In this document: positions 1 to 7,246 of the stretch, piece by piece
Layout: the number at the start of each line of letters is the position of its first letter
Position numbering within the stretch: the stretch's first letter is position 1
NCBI GenBank assembly: GCA_964617625.1
Contig: CAZTZL010000055.1
Span: 1 to 17,575, forward strand
Length of the DNA: 17,575 bases
Direction of reading: 5' to 3'
DNA from: CAZTZL01 sp964617625
GTDB lineage: Bacteria > Zhuqueibacterota > QNDG01 > DSAB01
Made by a program: the position numbers and the translations under genes
The notes under the pieces: generated by a model
The model's database searches: none
The model's input: the letters and a program-made list of their open reading frames with translations, nothing else
What the model was told of the DNA's origin: nothing

Positions 1-368
1 GAAGGTTGACCTTCATATCGAGTAATGACAACAGAAAAAGATTTTAGGCCGTAATCACTAAGGTCATCGATTAATTTTAATGCATCTGCGTCATAAGTAA
101 TACCGAAATCAGCTCGAACTTTTTTCCGTTCCATATCGCCTGCATAAATGCAAAGAATAATATCAGCCTGATCTTTAAGCTTCTGAAGTAATTTAATTTT
201 CACATTGGGTTCATAACCTGGAAGCACACGGGAAGCATGAAAGTCAAAAAGCAATTTCCCGCCAAATTCTAAATAAAGTTTATTATTAAATCGATTAATC
301 CTTTCCTGGATTTCTTTTGTTTGTTCCTTCAAATATTTTTCATTATCAAATCCAACCTTATAAACCAT
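1..368 (-). CDS. DUF1846 / UPF0371 family protein, N-terminal part (cut by window edge)
   Basis: Reading the minus strand from an ATG at 368 gives 122 uninterrupted codons that run off the left edge, so the C-terminal three quarters or so are missing (the family is usually about 500 residues). The start resembles DUF1846/UPF0371 proteins closely from memory: KVGFDNEKYL near residues 4-13, then NKLYLEFGGKLLFDFHASRVLPG (about 27-49), KIKLLQKLKDQADIILCI and RADFGITYDADAL, ending in VVITRYEGQP. Start choice: GGAG lies 5-6 nt upstream, and no longer in-frame start with a ribosome site is seen. The gene lies about 270 bp downstream of trpG in the same direction but has its own promoter candidate, so it is probably a separate unit. 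The biochemical function of the family is not established, and I assign none. Confidence 0.85.
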   Translation of the reverse strand, partial: MVYKVGFDNEKYLKEQTKEIQERINRFNNKLYLEFGGKLLFDFHASRVLPGYEPNVKIKLLQKLKDQADIILCIYAGDMERKKVRADFGITYDADALKLIDDLSDYGLKSFSVVITRYEGQP

Positions 369-552
369 TACATCTCCAATAATTAGAATTGAGTTTTAAA
401 ATAAAAAATCAGATGGTGCTTGATATTTTTTCTTAAAGACAAAATACTCCAAGAAAATCCCTTTTTCCATCAAAAAATGAATATTATTGAAAAAATTTGG
501 ATTCTATTCTAAATAGTTATATAAAATTTGAGAAGTTAAACATTTAAATTTT

Positions 553-580
553 AATATAAACTAATTACTCTGAATGTCAA
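553..580 (-). promoter_or_regulatory. Putative sigma70-type promoter for the DUF1846 gene
   Basis: The minus strand shows TTGACA (575-580), a 16-nt spacer and TATATT (553-558); TATTAA two bases further on gives an 18-nt alternative. It lies after trpG and would give a 5' UTR of about 180 nt before the ATG at 368. The UTR is very AT-rich, and I see no recognisable riboswitch in it. I found no convincing Rho-independent terminator between trpG and this promoter. Confidence 0.6.
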
Positions 581-635
581 GAAGAAAGTATAACGAAAAA
601 ATGATAGGATGAGAACCTTTTTTTAACTCGGTATT

Positions 636-1202
636 TTAATTCGAATTTAAAAAGTTTTTTAATAAATCTTTTCCAACATCGGTTAAAATGGATTCCGGAT
701 GAAATTGTACGCCTTCTATGGGATATTGTTTATGACGGATACCCATAATCACTCCATTTTTGGTTCTTGCAGTAATTTCGAGACAATCGGGCAGACTTTT
801 CTCTTCAACAATCAGGGAATGATATCTTGTTGCGATAAACGGATTATCTATATTTTCATACAAACCTTCCCGATCATGATAAATTTGGGCGATTTTACCG
901 TGAACCACTTCATCAGCCCGGACAACATTCCCCCCAAATGCCACAGCAATTGACTGATGTCCGAGACAGACTCCCAAAATCGGCACTTCTCCCTTCATGG
1001 CACGAATTAATTCAATTGAAATTCCGGCTTCATTGGGTGTACATGGACCTGGAGATATAATGACACCTTTGGGAAAAATCTTCTTTACTTCTTTAACACT
1101 GACTTCATCATTACGAAACACTTTCAGTTCTTCCCCCAACTCACCAAGATATTGAACCAGATTATATGTGAATGAATCATAATTATCGATCACGACAATC
1201 AT
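636..1202 (-). CDS. trpG: Anthranilate synthase component II, glutamine amidotransferase
   Basis: Class I glutamine amidotransferase subunit of 188 aa, the usual length for a free-standing TrpG/PabA. It hydrolyses glutamine and passes ammonia to TrpE for anthranilate synthesis. Visible motifs are the N-terminal VIDNYDSFTYNL (4-15), the oxyanion segment SPGPCTP (50-56), the nucleophile elbow GVCLGHQ with Cys79, and the His-Glu pair in QFHPES (His169, Glu171). It is the last gene of the trp operon, beginning 1 nt after the trpE stop, which implies translational coupling and a 1:1 complex with TrpE. PabA proteins are nearly identical in sequence, so a dual role in folate synthesis is possible, but the operon supports tryptophan as the main role. 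Confidence 0.95.
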   Translation of the reverse strand: MIVVIDNYDSFTYNLVQYLGELGEELKVFRNDEVSVKEVKKIFPKGVIISPGPCTPNEAGISIELIRAMKGEVPILGVCLGHQSIAVAFGGNVVRADEVVHGKIAQIYHDREGLYENIDNPFIATRYHSLIVEEKSLPDCLEITARTKNGVIMGIRHKQYPIEGVQFHPESILTDVGKDLLKNFLNSN

Positions 1203-1203
1203 T

Positions 1204-2592
1204 TCACCCTCCTGTCATTTCCACGGCATGTATCAGCGCCCGTGCTTTATTGATGGTCTCCTGATATTCTCTTTCCGGGATCGAATCCGCCACAATACCG
1301 GCGCCGGCCTGAATGAATCCCTGTTTCTTTTTAATGACTATCGTTCGAATGGCAATGCACATATCCATGTTTCCTGAAAAATCAAAATAACCGATTGATC
1401 CGGCATAAATGTTCCGTTTGATTGCTTCCAATTCGTTGATAATTTCCATAGCGCGGACCTTTGGTGCTCCAGAGACAGTGCCTGCCGGAAATGATGTGGC
1501 TAAAACATCGAATGCATCGAAAGGAGGTTTTAATTTCCCGATCACATTTGAGACGATATGCATCACTTTCGAATATCGCTCGATTTGCAGCAAATCTGTG
1601 ACGCGAACAGTACCATACTGACAAACCCGCCCGATATCATTTCTTGCGAGATCCACAAGCATGATATGTTCGGCGCACTCTTTTTCATCTTTTAAAAGTT
1701 CTTCTTCATGAATACTATCTTCCCGGGGATTTTGACTCCTCGGCCGTGTTCCTGCAAGAGGTCTCGTCGTCACCTGGTCTCCGAGAAGTTTCACTAAAAT
1801 TTCGGGCGACGAACCGAGCACAAAATGATCGTTTAAATTCAAATAATACATATAAGGCGATGGATTGGTCAATCGAAGTGCTTTGTAAACATTAAAAGAA
1901 TCCGTATGAATATCAAACTGAAATCGCTGCGATAATACAACCTGAAAAATATCACCGGCAAGAATATACTCTTTTGCCTGGTCAACGATTTTACAGAAAT
2001 CATTTTCCGTAAAATTGGATTTCAAATTTAATTTACCGTTCCCTTCCTTAAACCTTGGATTTTGAATATCCCCAACACAGGTCTCGATAATCTCTTTAAG
2101 CCAATGTAATCGATCCTTATTCCCTTGTTCCGAATAAACAATAATATCGACGGTTTTTTCCTTGTGATCAAACACAACCACCTCAGAAGGAAACATGAAA
2201 AAACTATCCGGCGTACCCAATTCATCCGGATTGTTGTGAACCACTTTTTCAAAAAATGGAATCATATCATAGGCCATATACCCAACAGCACCTCCGCAAA
2301 AAGGCACTATTGAAGGGTAGTTTTTATATTGGTTGAGTAGGTCTCGTAATACGAGAATCGGATTTCCTTTTTGATGTGAAACAGTTCCATTCAATTGAAT
2401 CGTAATATCATCACCTTGACTTTGGAAAATCTGATAGGGCTGTGCACCTATAAACGAATATCTTCCCCGTTTTCCAAGACTCTCCAGTGATTCGTATAGA
2501 AAACTGTATGGCTGTTCCCGAAAAAGTTTTTCATATGCTAAAATCGGACAGAATTCCTGTTCCAGCTGAATATGGTCGTATTGAAGACTCAT
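1204..2592 (-). CDS. trpE: Anthranilate synthase component I
   Basis: Converts chorismate plus ammonia to anthranilate, the first committed step of tryptophan synthesis. It is 462 aa, a normal length. The chorismate-binding core is intact: NPSPYMYYLNL (243-253), GSSPEILVK (260-268), PLAGTRPR (278-285), the long acidic helix ending in LVDLARNDIG (312-321), FPAGTVSGAPK (368-378) and YAGSIGYFDFSGNMD (396-410). The AGT in PLAGT marks TrpE rather than PabB, which usually carries PIKGT. Near the N-terminus FLYESLE (31-37) corresponds to the LLES element that binds feedback tryptophan in characterised TrpE, so allosteric inhibition is likely but not shown. It overlaps trpA by 4 nt (ATGA). Its position behind trpA, instead of at the head of the operon, is unusual. 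Confidence 0.97.
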   Translation of the reverse strand: MSLQYDHIQLEQEFCPILAYEKLFREQPYSFLYESLESLGKRGRYSFIGAQPYQIFQSQGDDITIQLNGTVSHQKGNPILVLRDLLNQYKNYPSIVPFCGGAVGYMAYDMIPFFEKVVHNNPDELGTPDSFFMFPSEVVVFDHKEKTVDIIVYSEQGNKDRLHWLKEIIETCVGDIQNPRFKEGNGKLNLKSNFTENDFCKIVDQAKEYILAGDIFQVVLSQRFQFDIHTDSFNVYKALRLTNPSPYMYYLNLNDHFVLGSSPEILVKLLGDQVTTRPLAGTRPRSQNPREDSIHEEELLKDEKECAEHIMLVDLARNDIGRVCQYGTVRVTDLLQIERYSKVMHIVSNVIGKLKPPFDAFDVLATSFPAGTVSGAPKVRAMEIINELEAIKRNIYAGSIGYFDFSGNMDMCIAIRTIVIKKKQGFIQAGAGIVADSIPEREYQETINKARALIHAVEMTGG

Positions 2593-3371
2593 GATTCGCT
2601 CCGTTCACTTTGGGTAGCTTTTTTAAATTGTCCGACCAAATCTGACAGATATTCTTTTACTTTGATTGCCTGAATAAATCGGCTTCCGATGATTACACCG
2701 GCGACTTTTCCGGCAAGCGCTTTAACATGTTCCGGTGTCGATATACCGAATCCAACAGCAAGCGGTTTTGTTGTTATTATTTTCATTCTCGAAATCAGAC
2801 TAAACAACTCTTCCGGCAATCTGTTTCTGACACCGGTTGTTCCCGTAATACTGATGCAATAAATAAATCCTCTGGATTTCTCTGCCACATATTTCATCCG
2901 CTCTTCGGTCGATGTCGGGGTGATAAAAAATATCAAATCAATCTCCGATTTACTGGAAAGGCGAATCCATTCCTCGGACGCTTCAATTGGCAGATCAGGG
3001 ATGATGATGCCAGAAATTGGGGACATTTGTAAATCTTCGAACAATCGTTCCTTTCCGTAGGCAAGCAAAGGATTGATATAGGACATCATAACCAGTGGAC
3101 AGGAAACAGATATGTTCTTGATTTCGCTGATAATTTTTTTAAGTGTCGCACCATTTTGAAGTGCAATATGGGACGCTTCCTGAATGACTGGACCGTCCGC
3201 AATCGGATCTGAAAATGGAACGCCCACTTCGATAATGTCCGCACCGGATTGTGATAAAATTTTAATATTTTCCATGGATTCCTTCAATGAAGGAAATCCG
3301 CCCGTTGTGTATGCAATGAGAGCAGTTTCGTTCTTTTGCCTGAGTTCGTTAAATTTTTGAGATAGATTCAT
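2589..3371 (-). CDS. trpA: Tryptophan synthase alpha chain
   Basis: Cleaves indole-3-glycerol phosphate to indole and glyceraldehyde 3-phosphate; indole is channelled to TrpB. It is 260 aa, typical for the family. The TIM-barrel signature IIEVGVPFSDPIADGPVIQ (46-64) contains the expected catalytic Glu48 and Asp59; SITGTTGVR and GFGISTPEHV, the phosphate-binding loops, follow in the second half. The start overlaps the trpB stop by 4 nt (ATGA) and its own stop overlaps the trpE start by 4 nt, so trpB-trpA-trpE are translationally chained. Confidence 0.97.
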   Translation of the reverse strand: MNLSQKFNELRQKNETALIAYTTGGFPSLKESMENIKILSQSGADIIEVGVPFSDPIADGPVIQEASHIALQNGATLKKIISEIKNISVSCPLVMMSYINPLLAYGKERLFEDLQMSPISGIIIPDLPIEASEEWIRLSSKSEIDLIFFITPTSTEERMKYVAEKSRGFIYCISITGTTGVRNRLPEELFSLISRMKIITTKPLAVGFGISTPEHVKALAGKVAGVIIGSRFIQAIKVKEYLSDLVGQFKKATQSERSES

Positions 3372-4549
3372 ACCAGCCCCTCTACAATTTCGAGATCCTT
3401 GTCTCCTCTTCCGGACAGATTGATGATCATAATTTTCTGGTCATCCAATGTTGGGATTAGTTTTATTGCATATGCAACGGCGTGCGCACTTTCAAGCGCG
3501 GGAATGATCCCTTCAGTCTCACATAAAATTTTAAAGCCGTTCAAAGCTTCTTCATCCGTAATCGAAACATATTGGACACGATTACTTTCTTTCAGATAAG
3601 CATGTTCAGGCCCTACACCCGGATAATCCAAACCTGCAGAAACAGAATGGGCTTCCATGATCTGTCCGTCTTCATTTTGAAGCAGATAACTCATGGCGCC
3701 ATGGAGCACACCCGGCGTTCCCTTGCACAGTGATGCGCCGTGTTTGTTTGTTTCAATACCAAAACCACCGGCTTCCACTCCGATCATTTGCACATCATCT
3801 TCAATAAAAGGATAAAACAAACCCATTGCGTTGCTTCCACCTCCTACGCACGCAATCAATATTTCTGGAGGTCTATTTTCAAATTGTACAATCTGGTCCC
3901 TCACTTCTTCACCAATGACAGATTGAAAATCTCTTACTATCATTGGATAGGGATGCGGGCCAACGACCGATCCAATACAATAATAAGTATCCCGTACATT
4001 GGTGACCCAATCCCGAATCGCTTCGTTAATCGCATCTTTGAGAGTTCTGGAACCCGAATTCACAGGAACAACCTTGGTACCGAGCAGTTCCATTCTAAAA
4101 ACGTTCATTCTCTGCCGTTTTATATCTTCCGCACCCATATAAACCACACATTCCATATCAAATAATGCACAAGCCGTTGCCGTAGCTACTCCATGCTGCC
4201 CTGCACCGGTCTCTGCAATGATACGTTTTTTACCCATCCGTTTTGCCAATAAAACCTGTCCAATCGTGTTATTGATTTTATGGGCTCCTGTATGGGCCAA
4301 ATCTTCACGTTTTAGATAAACTTTTGTGCCATTCCCATTTTGACTTAACCGTTCCGCGAAATAAAGCGGTGTCGGCCTTCCAACGTATTCTCTTAAATAA
4401 CATTTCAACGTACATTGGAATGTTTGATCCTGTTTAATCAATCTATATTCTTCTTCAAGTTCGTTAATCGCACTTATAAGTGTCTCAGGTACAAATTGCC
4501 CTCCAAATTTACCCCAATACCCTCGACTGTCTGGTAAAACAGCTTTCAT
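3368..4549 (-). CDS. trpB: Tryptophan synthase beta chain
   Basis: PLP-dependent subunit that condenses indole with serine to give tryptophan. At 393 aa it matches the standard TrpB1 class. It starts with the usual GYWGKFGGQFVPETL, has HTGAHKINN with the Schiff-base Lys91, AETGAGQHGVATA (about 112-124), VGGGSNAMG (235-243) for PLP phosphate binding, and near the C-terminus LSGRGDKD, which is typical of TrpB1. It partners with the adjacent trpA product. Overlaps of 4 nt on both sides (with trpF and trpA) imply coupled translation. Confidence 0.98.
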   Translation of the reverse strand: MKAVLPDSRGYWGKFGGQFVPETLISAINELEEEYRLIKQDQTFQCTLKCYLREYVGRPTPLYFAERLSQNGNGTKVYLKREDLAHTGAHKINNTIGQVLLAKRMGKKRIIAETGAGQHGVATATACALFDMECVVYMGAEDIKRQRMNVFRMELLGTKVVPVNSGSRTLKDAINEAIRDWVTNVRDTYYCIGSVVGPHPYPMIVRDFQSVIGEEVRDQIVQFENRPPEILIACVGGGSNAMGLFYPFIEDDVQMIGVEAGGFGIETNKHGASLCKGTPGVLHGAMSYLLQNEDGQIMEAHSVSAGLDYPGVGPEHAYLKESNRVQYVSITDEEALNGFKILCETEGIIPALESAHAVAYAIKLIPTLDDQKIMIINLSGRGDKDLEIVEGLV

Positions 4550-5142
4550 TGAACCTCCTTAATAAAACGTTTGACCTTTTCCGGATCTTTCTTTCCCAAT
4601 GTTCTTTCCACGCCGGAAGAAACATCCACTCCATATGGTTTTAACAACCCCACTGCTTGTTTGACATTCTCAGGATTCAATCCGCCAGCAATAATTAACG
4701 GAAAATCAATCTCTTTCGCAATGTTCCATTCGAATAATTTACCGCTTCCGGTTCCAGGATCGATCAAGAAGGCAGAAACAGAATAGAGCTTCATCTTTTC
4801 AATAAGATTCTCTTTTGTATCTTCTTTCTGCACATCAATCCTTTTAATAATTTGTTTTTGTATTCTCTTACAATAATCAGGTGATTCGTTTCCGTGCAAT
4901 TGGACCACATTAATTCCTGTAAAAAGAGAAATTTCTTCAACTAACTTTAATGGATTATTCATAAATACACCAACTGTCGTAACGAAGGGAGTTAATTGTT
5001 TTATAATTTGTCTTGCTTTTTCGGGATCAATCATTCTTGGTGAATTTGTGAATATAAAACCGAGTGCGTCGGCACCATATTCAACAGCCATGCATGCATC
5101 TTCAAGATTGGTAATACTGCAAATCTTGACCCTTGTTTTCAT
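4546..5142 (-). CDS. trpF: Phosphoribosylanthranilate isomerase
   Basis: Catalyses the Amadori rearrangement of phosphoribosylanthranilate to CdRP. It is a free-standing 198-aa TIM barrel, not fused to TrpC as in enterobacteria. Features are KICSITNLEDA at the N-terminus with the general-base Cys8, GADALGFIF (24-32), LIDPGTGSGK carrying the expected catalytic Asp, IIAGGLNPENV, and GVDVSSGVE near the end, which holds the phosphate-binding loop. It is coupled by 4-nt overlaps to trpC upstream and trpB downstream. Confidence 0.95.
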   Translation of the reverse strand: MKTRVKICSITNLEDACMAVEYGADALGFIFTNSPRMIDPEKARQIIKQLTPFVTTVGVFMNNPLKLVEEISLFTGINVVQLHGNESPDYCKRIQKQIIKRIDVQKEDTKENLIEKMKLYSVSAFLIDPGTGSGKLFEWNIAKEIDFPLIIAGGLNPENVKQAVGLLKPYGVDVSSGVERTLGKKDPEKVKRFIKEVQ

Positions 5143-5921
5143 ACACTGTCCCGGTCTGTTAATAAACTTTTAAGTTTGAACCCGATATCTTTTGCCCGCA
5201 TGAGTGTTTCTCCTATTAGAACAGCATCAAATCCTGATTCTTCAAGCAAATAAACGTCTTCTCTGTTATCAATTCCACTCTCACTCACAGTGATAATTTG
5301 ATCCGGAATTTTCTTTCTTAATTTGAAAGAAGTCTTCATATCAACATTGAACGACTTCAAATCCCGGTTATTGATTCCAATTATTTCAGGATCAATTTCT
5401 AGTACTTTATCAAGTTCTTCTTCCGTATGTACTTCGACAAGGCAATGCAATCCAAATTTTTTAGCGATACATTGAAAATCAATTAGCTCTTGTTTCTCCA
5501 ATATAGATGCAATAAGTAATATGGCATCCGCTCCAATTAAACAAGACTCATAAATCTGATAGGAATCAATAATAAATTCTTTTCTTAAAACAGGAATTTG
5601 AATCTTATTTTTAACCTGAGTAAGATACTCATTTTTCCCTCCGAAATAGAACGAATCTGTAAGCACAGAAATAGCACTCGCTTCATTCTTTTCATATATT
5701 AAGGATATATTTTGGGGATCAAAATCTTCGCGAATCAAACCTGCTGAGGGAGATTTTTTTTTAATCTCCGCAATTATAGAAATGCCATCTTTTTGTAATG
5801 CATCTTTAAAATTCCGAATATCAGACATCGGAGACTGCATTATCTTTTCAAGTGGAAAGTTATTCTTTTTTCTTTCAACTTCCAGTTTTTTCCGCTGTAC
5901 GATGTCTTCCAGAATCGTCAC
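5139..5921 (-). CDS. trpC: Indole-3-glycerol-phosphate synthase
   Basis: Closes the indole ring, making indole-3-glycerol phosphate from CdRP. It is 260 aa and monofunctional. The N-terminal helical extension (MTILEDIVQRKK) is followed by IIAEIKKKSPSAG (49-61) with the catalytic Glu/Lys pair, PVLRKEFIIDSYQIYE, GINNRDLKSF and SESGIDNREDV, with GFDAVLIGETLM near the C-terminus. The start is a GTG with AAAGGAG 5 nt upstream. It lies 19 nt after trpD, the only real gap inside the operon, and overlaps trpF by 4 nt. Confidence 0.96.
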   Translation of the reverse strand: MTILEDIVQRKKLEVERKKNNFPLEKIMQSPMSDIRNFKDALQKDGISIIAEIKKKSPSAGLIREDFDPQNISLIYEKNEASAISVLTDSFYFGGKNEYLTQVKNKIQIPVLRKEFIIDSYQIYESCLIGADAILLIASILEKQELIDFQCIAKKFGLHCLVEVHTEEELDKVLEIDPEIIGINNRDLKSFNVDMKTSFKLRKKIPDQIITVSESGIDNREDVYLLEESGFDAVLIGETLMRAKDIGFKLKSLLTDRDSV

Positions 5922-5940
5922 AAATACTCCTTTTTTCCAG

Positions 5941-6954
5941 TTACTGATTTGTTAATTCTACAAGTTTTTCAAGCCGTTTAAGTGCCTCTCCTGAATCAAT
6001 CGATTCTTCAGCCTTTGTAATACCCTCCCGAAATGAAGAGGCCTTTCCGCTTACATAGATTACCGCTCCGGCATTCAATAAAACAAAATCTCTTTCAGCT
6101 CCGTTTTTTCCTTCAAGAATTTGAATAGCGATTTCGGCATTTCGATTTGGTTCTCCACCTTTCAGTTCTGCTGAGGATAATCTTGTTAGACCAACATCTT
6201 CCGGTTTGAGAGAGTACTTTTCAATTTTTCCATCTTTAAGTTCATAAACAATTGTTTTTCCAGCAAGAGTGATTTCATCCAATCCATCTTCCCCGTGAAC
6301 GATCATCACATGTTCCGATCCCAATTTTTGTAATGTGCCCGCCATTGATTCCATAATGTTTTGATCAAATACTCCCAATAGCTGTCTTTTTGCACCGGCT
6401 GGATTGGTCATGGGGCCAAGTATATTAAAAATAGTTCTGACTCCCATTTCTCGCCGTGGACCGATAGCATATTTCATCGCATTATGAAGTTTTGGCGCAA
6501 AGAGGAATCCGATTCCGTTCTCGTCAATACACTCACCTACTTTCTCAGGATCGGCTTCTATATTCACACCTAATTTCATAAATAGATCAGCGCTTCCACA
6601 TTTGCTGGACACAGAGCGGTTTCCATGTTTTGCAACACTGCATCCAGCACCTGCAGCAACCAACGCGCTGATCGTCGAAACATTAAAAGTTCCGCTGCAA
6701 TCTCCTCCGGTACCGCACGTATCAACCAGATTCGTGGCTCGGCAGGGAATTCGGGTTGCCTTTTCCCTCATGGCCTGAACAAATCCTGAAATTTCATCGA
6801 TGGTCTCTCCTTTCAGACGAAGTCCCATAAGAAGTGAACCTATCTGTGCGTCTGTGGTATTTCCGCTCATGATGTCCAGAGCCACATGATACGCTTGATC
6901 TTGTGTCAGATGATTCGAATCGGCCACTGATTTTATTGCTTCTTTAATTTCCAT
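5941..6954 (-). CDS. trpD: Anthranilate phosphoribosyltransferase
   Basis: Transfers phosphoribosyl from PRPP to anthranilate. It is 337 aa, typical, and not fused to TrpG. Motifs are DTCGTGGD (78-85, PRPP/Mg binding), NVSTISALVAAGAG (91-104), VAKHGNRSVSSKCGSAD (107-123), GVRTIFNILGPMTNPA (the hinge region) and HGEDGLDEIT. It is the first structural gene after the attenuator, with AGGAGG 5-6 nt before its ATG. The step-2 enzyme therefore heads the operon, while the step-1 genes trpE and trpG are at the tail. Confidence 0.97.
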   Translation of the reverse strand: MEIKEAIKSVADSNHLTQDQAYHVALDIMSGNTTDAQIGSLLMGLRLKGETIDEISGFVQAMREKATRIPCRATNLVDTCGTGGDCSGTFNVSTISALVAAGAGCSVAKHGNRSVSSKCGSADLFMKLGVNIEADPEKVGECIDENGIGFLFAPKLHNAMKYAIGPRREMGVRTIFNILGPMTNPAGAKRQLLGVFDQNIMESMAGTLQKLGSEHVMIVHGEDGLDEITLAGKTIVYELKDGKIEKYSLKPEDVGLTRLSSAELKGGEPNRNAEIAIQILEGKNGAERDFVLLNAGAVIYVSGKASSFREGITKAEESIDSGEALKRLEKLVELTNQ

Positions 6955-6998
6955 TTTGTCCTCCTGAATATCATGTTATTATAACTACATTTAATAAT

Positions 6999-7029
6999 AA
7001 AAAAGTCGTGAGTTGATTCCCACGACTTT
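6999..7029 (-). terminator. Second trp leader terminator (T2)
   Basis: The transcript shows a perfect 9-bp stem AAAGUCGUG / CACGACUUU with a 10-nt loop and six U residues in all after CACGAC. It is a complete Rho-independent terminator, only 7 nt beyond the U-run of the first terminator and 45 nt before trpD. Its loop is complementary to the loop and 3' arm of the first terminator (see 7011-7054). Confidence 0.88.
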
Positions 7030-7054
7030 ATCAATAAAAAAGGCGGGATCAACT
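7011..7054 (-). promoter_or_regulatory. Alternative trp leader stem linking the two terminators (segments 4:5)
   Basis: Transcript segment AGUUGAUCCC (7054-7045) is complementary to GGGAAUCAACU (7021-7011): ten base pairs with one bulged A. Segment 4 is loop plus 3' arm of terminator 1; segment 5 is essentially the whole loop of terminator 2. Forming this stem would break terminator 1 and leave the 5' arm of terminator 2 in a hairpin loop. The complementarity is seen directly; its regulatory meaning is inferred. Confidence 0.5.
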
Positions 7055-7073
7055 TACGGGTTTCCCACCTCCT
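7036..7073 (-). terminator. trp attenuator terminator (T1, segments 3:4)
   Basis: GGUGGG (7069-7064) pairs with CCCGCC (7047-7042). Weaker A-U/G-U pairs extend it into AGGA/UUUU, and the 3' arm runs directly into six U residues (7041-7036). The loop is 16 nt. Its 5' arm is shared with the antiterminator, as in classical trp attenuators. Confidence 0.85.
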
Positions 7074-7105
7074 GGTTTTATTTTGGTATATATTGGCGGG
7101 TTCCC
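7058..7105 (-). promoter_or_regulatory. trp antiterminator (2:3) and competing 1:2 hairpin region
   Basis: Segment 2, GGGAACCCGCC (7105-7095), pairs with segment 3, GGUGGGAAACCC (7069-7058): CCCGCC with GGUGGG, an A-rich internal loop, then GGG with CCC. Segment 2 can instead fold back on the Trp-codon stretch (GGUGG and CCC, up to about 7125). Segment 2 begins exactly at the leader peptide stop codon. A ribosome stalled at the Trp codons would cover segment 1 and favour 2:3 (readthrough); one that reaches the stop would cover segment 2 and favour T1. Confidence 0.82.
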
Positions 7106-7161
7106 TATAACAAGGGCCACCACCAAATTAAATTAATATGCATTTTTCGAAGATTGTTCAT
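7105..7161 (-). CDS. trpL: trp operon leader peptide
   Basis: This is an 18-codon reading frame, MNNLRKMHINLIWWWPLL, with three consecutive TGG codons (7125-7117) close to its stop. It begins about 32 nt after the predicted transcription start and ends at segment 2 of the attenuator, which is the expected geometry for ribosome-mediated trp attenuation. No good Shine-Dalgarno site precedes this ATG. An in-frame ATG at 7182 would give a 25-residue version, but only about 11 nt from the predicted transcript start. An internal ATG at 7143 is also possible. The stop is fixed, the start is not. Confidence 0.85.
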   Translation of the reverse strand: MNNLRKMHINLIWWWPLL

Positions 7162-7199
7162 TTTATTTATTAGACCATTCATAATTTTTATTGACAATT

Positions 7200-7228
7200 A
7201 TTATACAAAATGTTTTTTCAAAAATCAA
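7200..7228 (-). promoter_or_regulatory. trp operon promoter
   Basis: The minus strand has TTGATT (7223-7228), a 17-nt spacer and a perfect TATAAT (7200-7205), immediately after the frr stop codon at 7247-7249. The predicted start is near 7193, just ahead of the leader peptide. No terminator separates it from frr, so some readthrough from the ribosomal cluster may enter the leader. I see no obvious dyad operator for a TrpR-type repressor. Confidence 0.75.
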
Positions 7229-7246
7229 GTAAAAACATTAAACAAA

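Noticed and set aside
369..552. Riboswitch in the long UTR of the DUF1846 gene
   Set aside because: Only a weak GATGG/CCATC pairing over a loop of more than 40 nt was found; no conserved riboswitch core was recognised.
6978..6983. TATAAT between the second trp terminator and trpD, as an attenuator-bypassing promoter
   Set aside because: No acceptable -35 box lies 16-18 nt upstream; AT-rich chance match is likelier.
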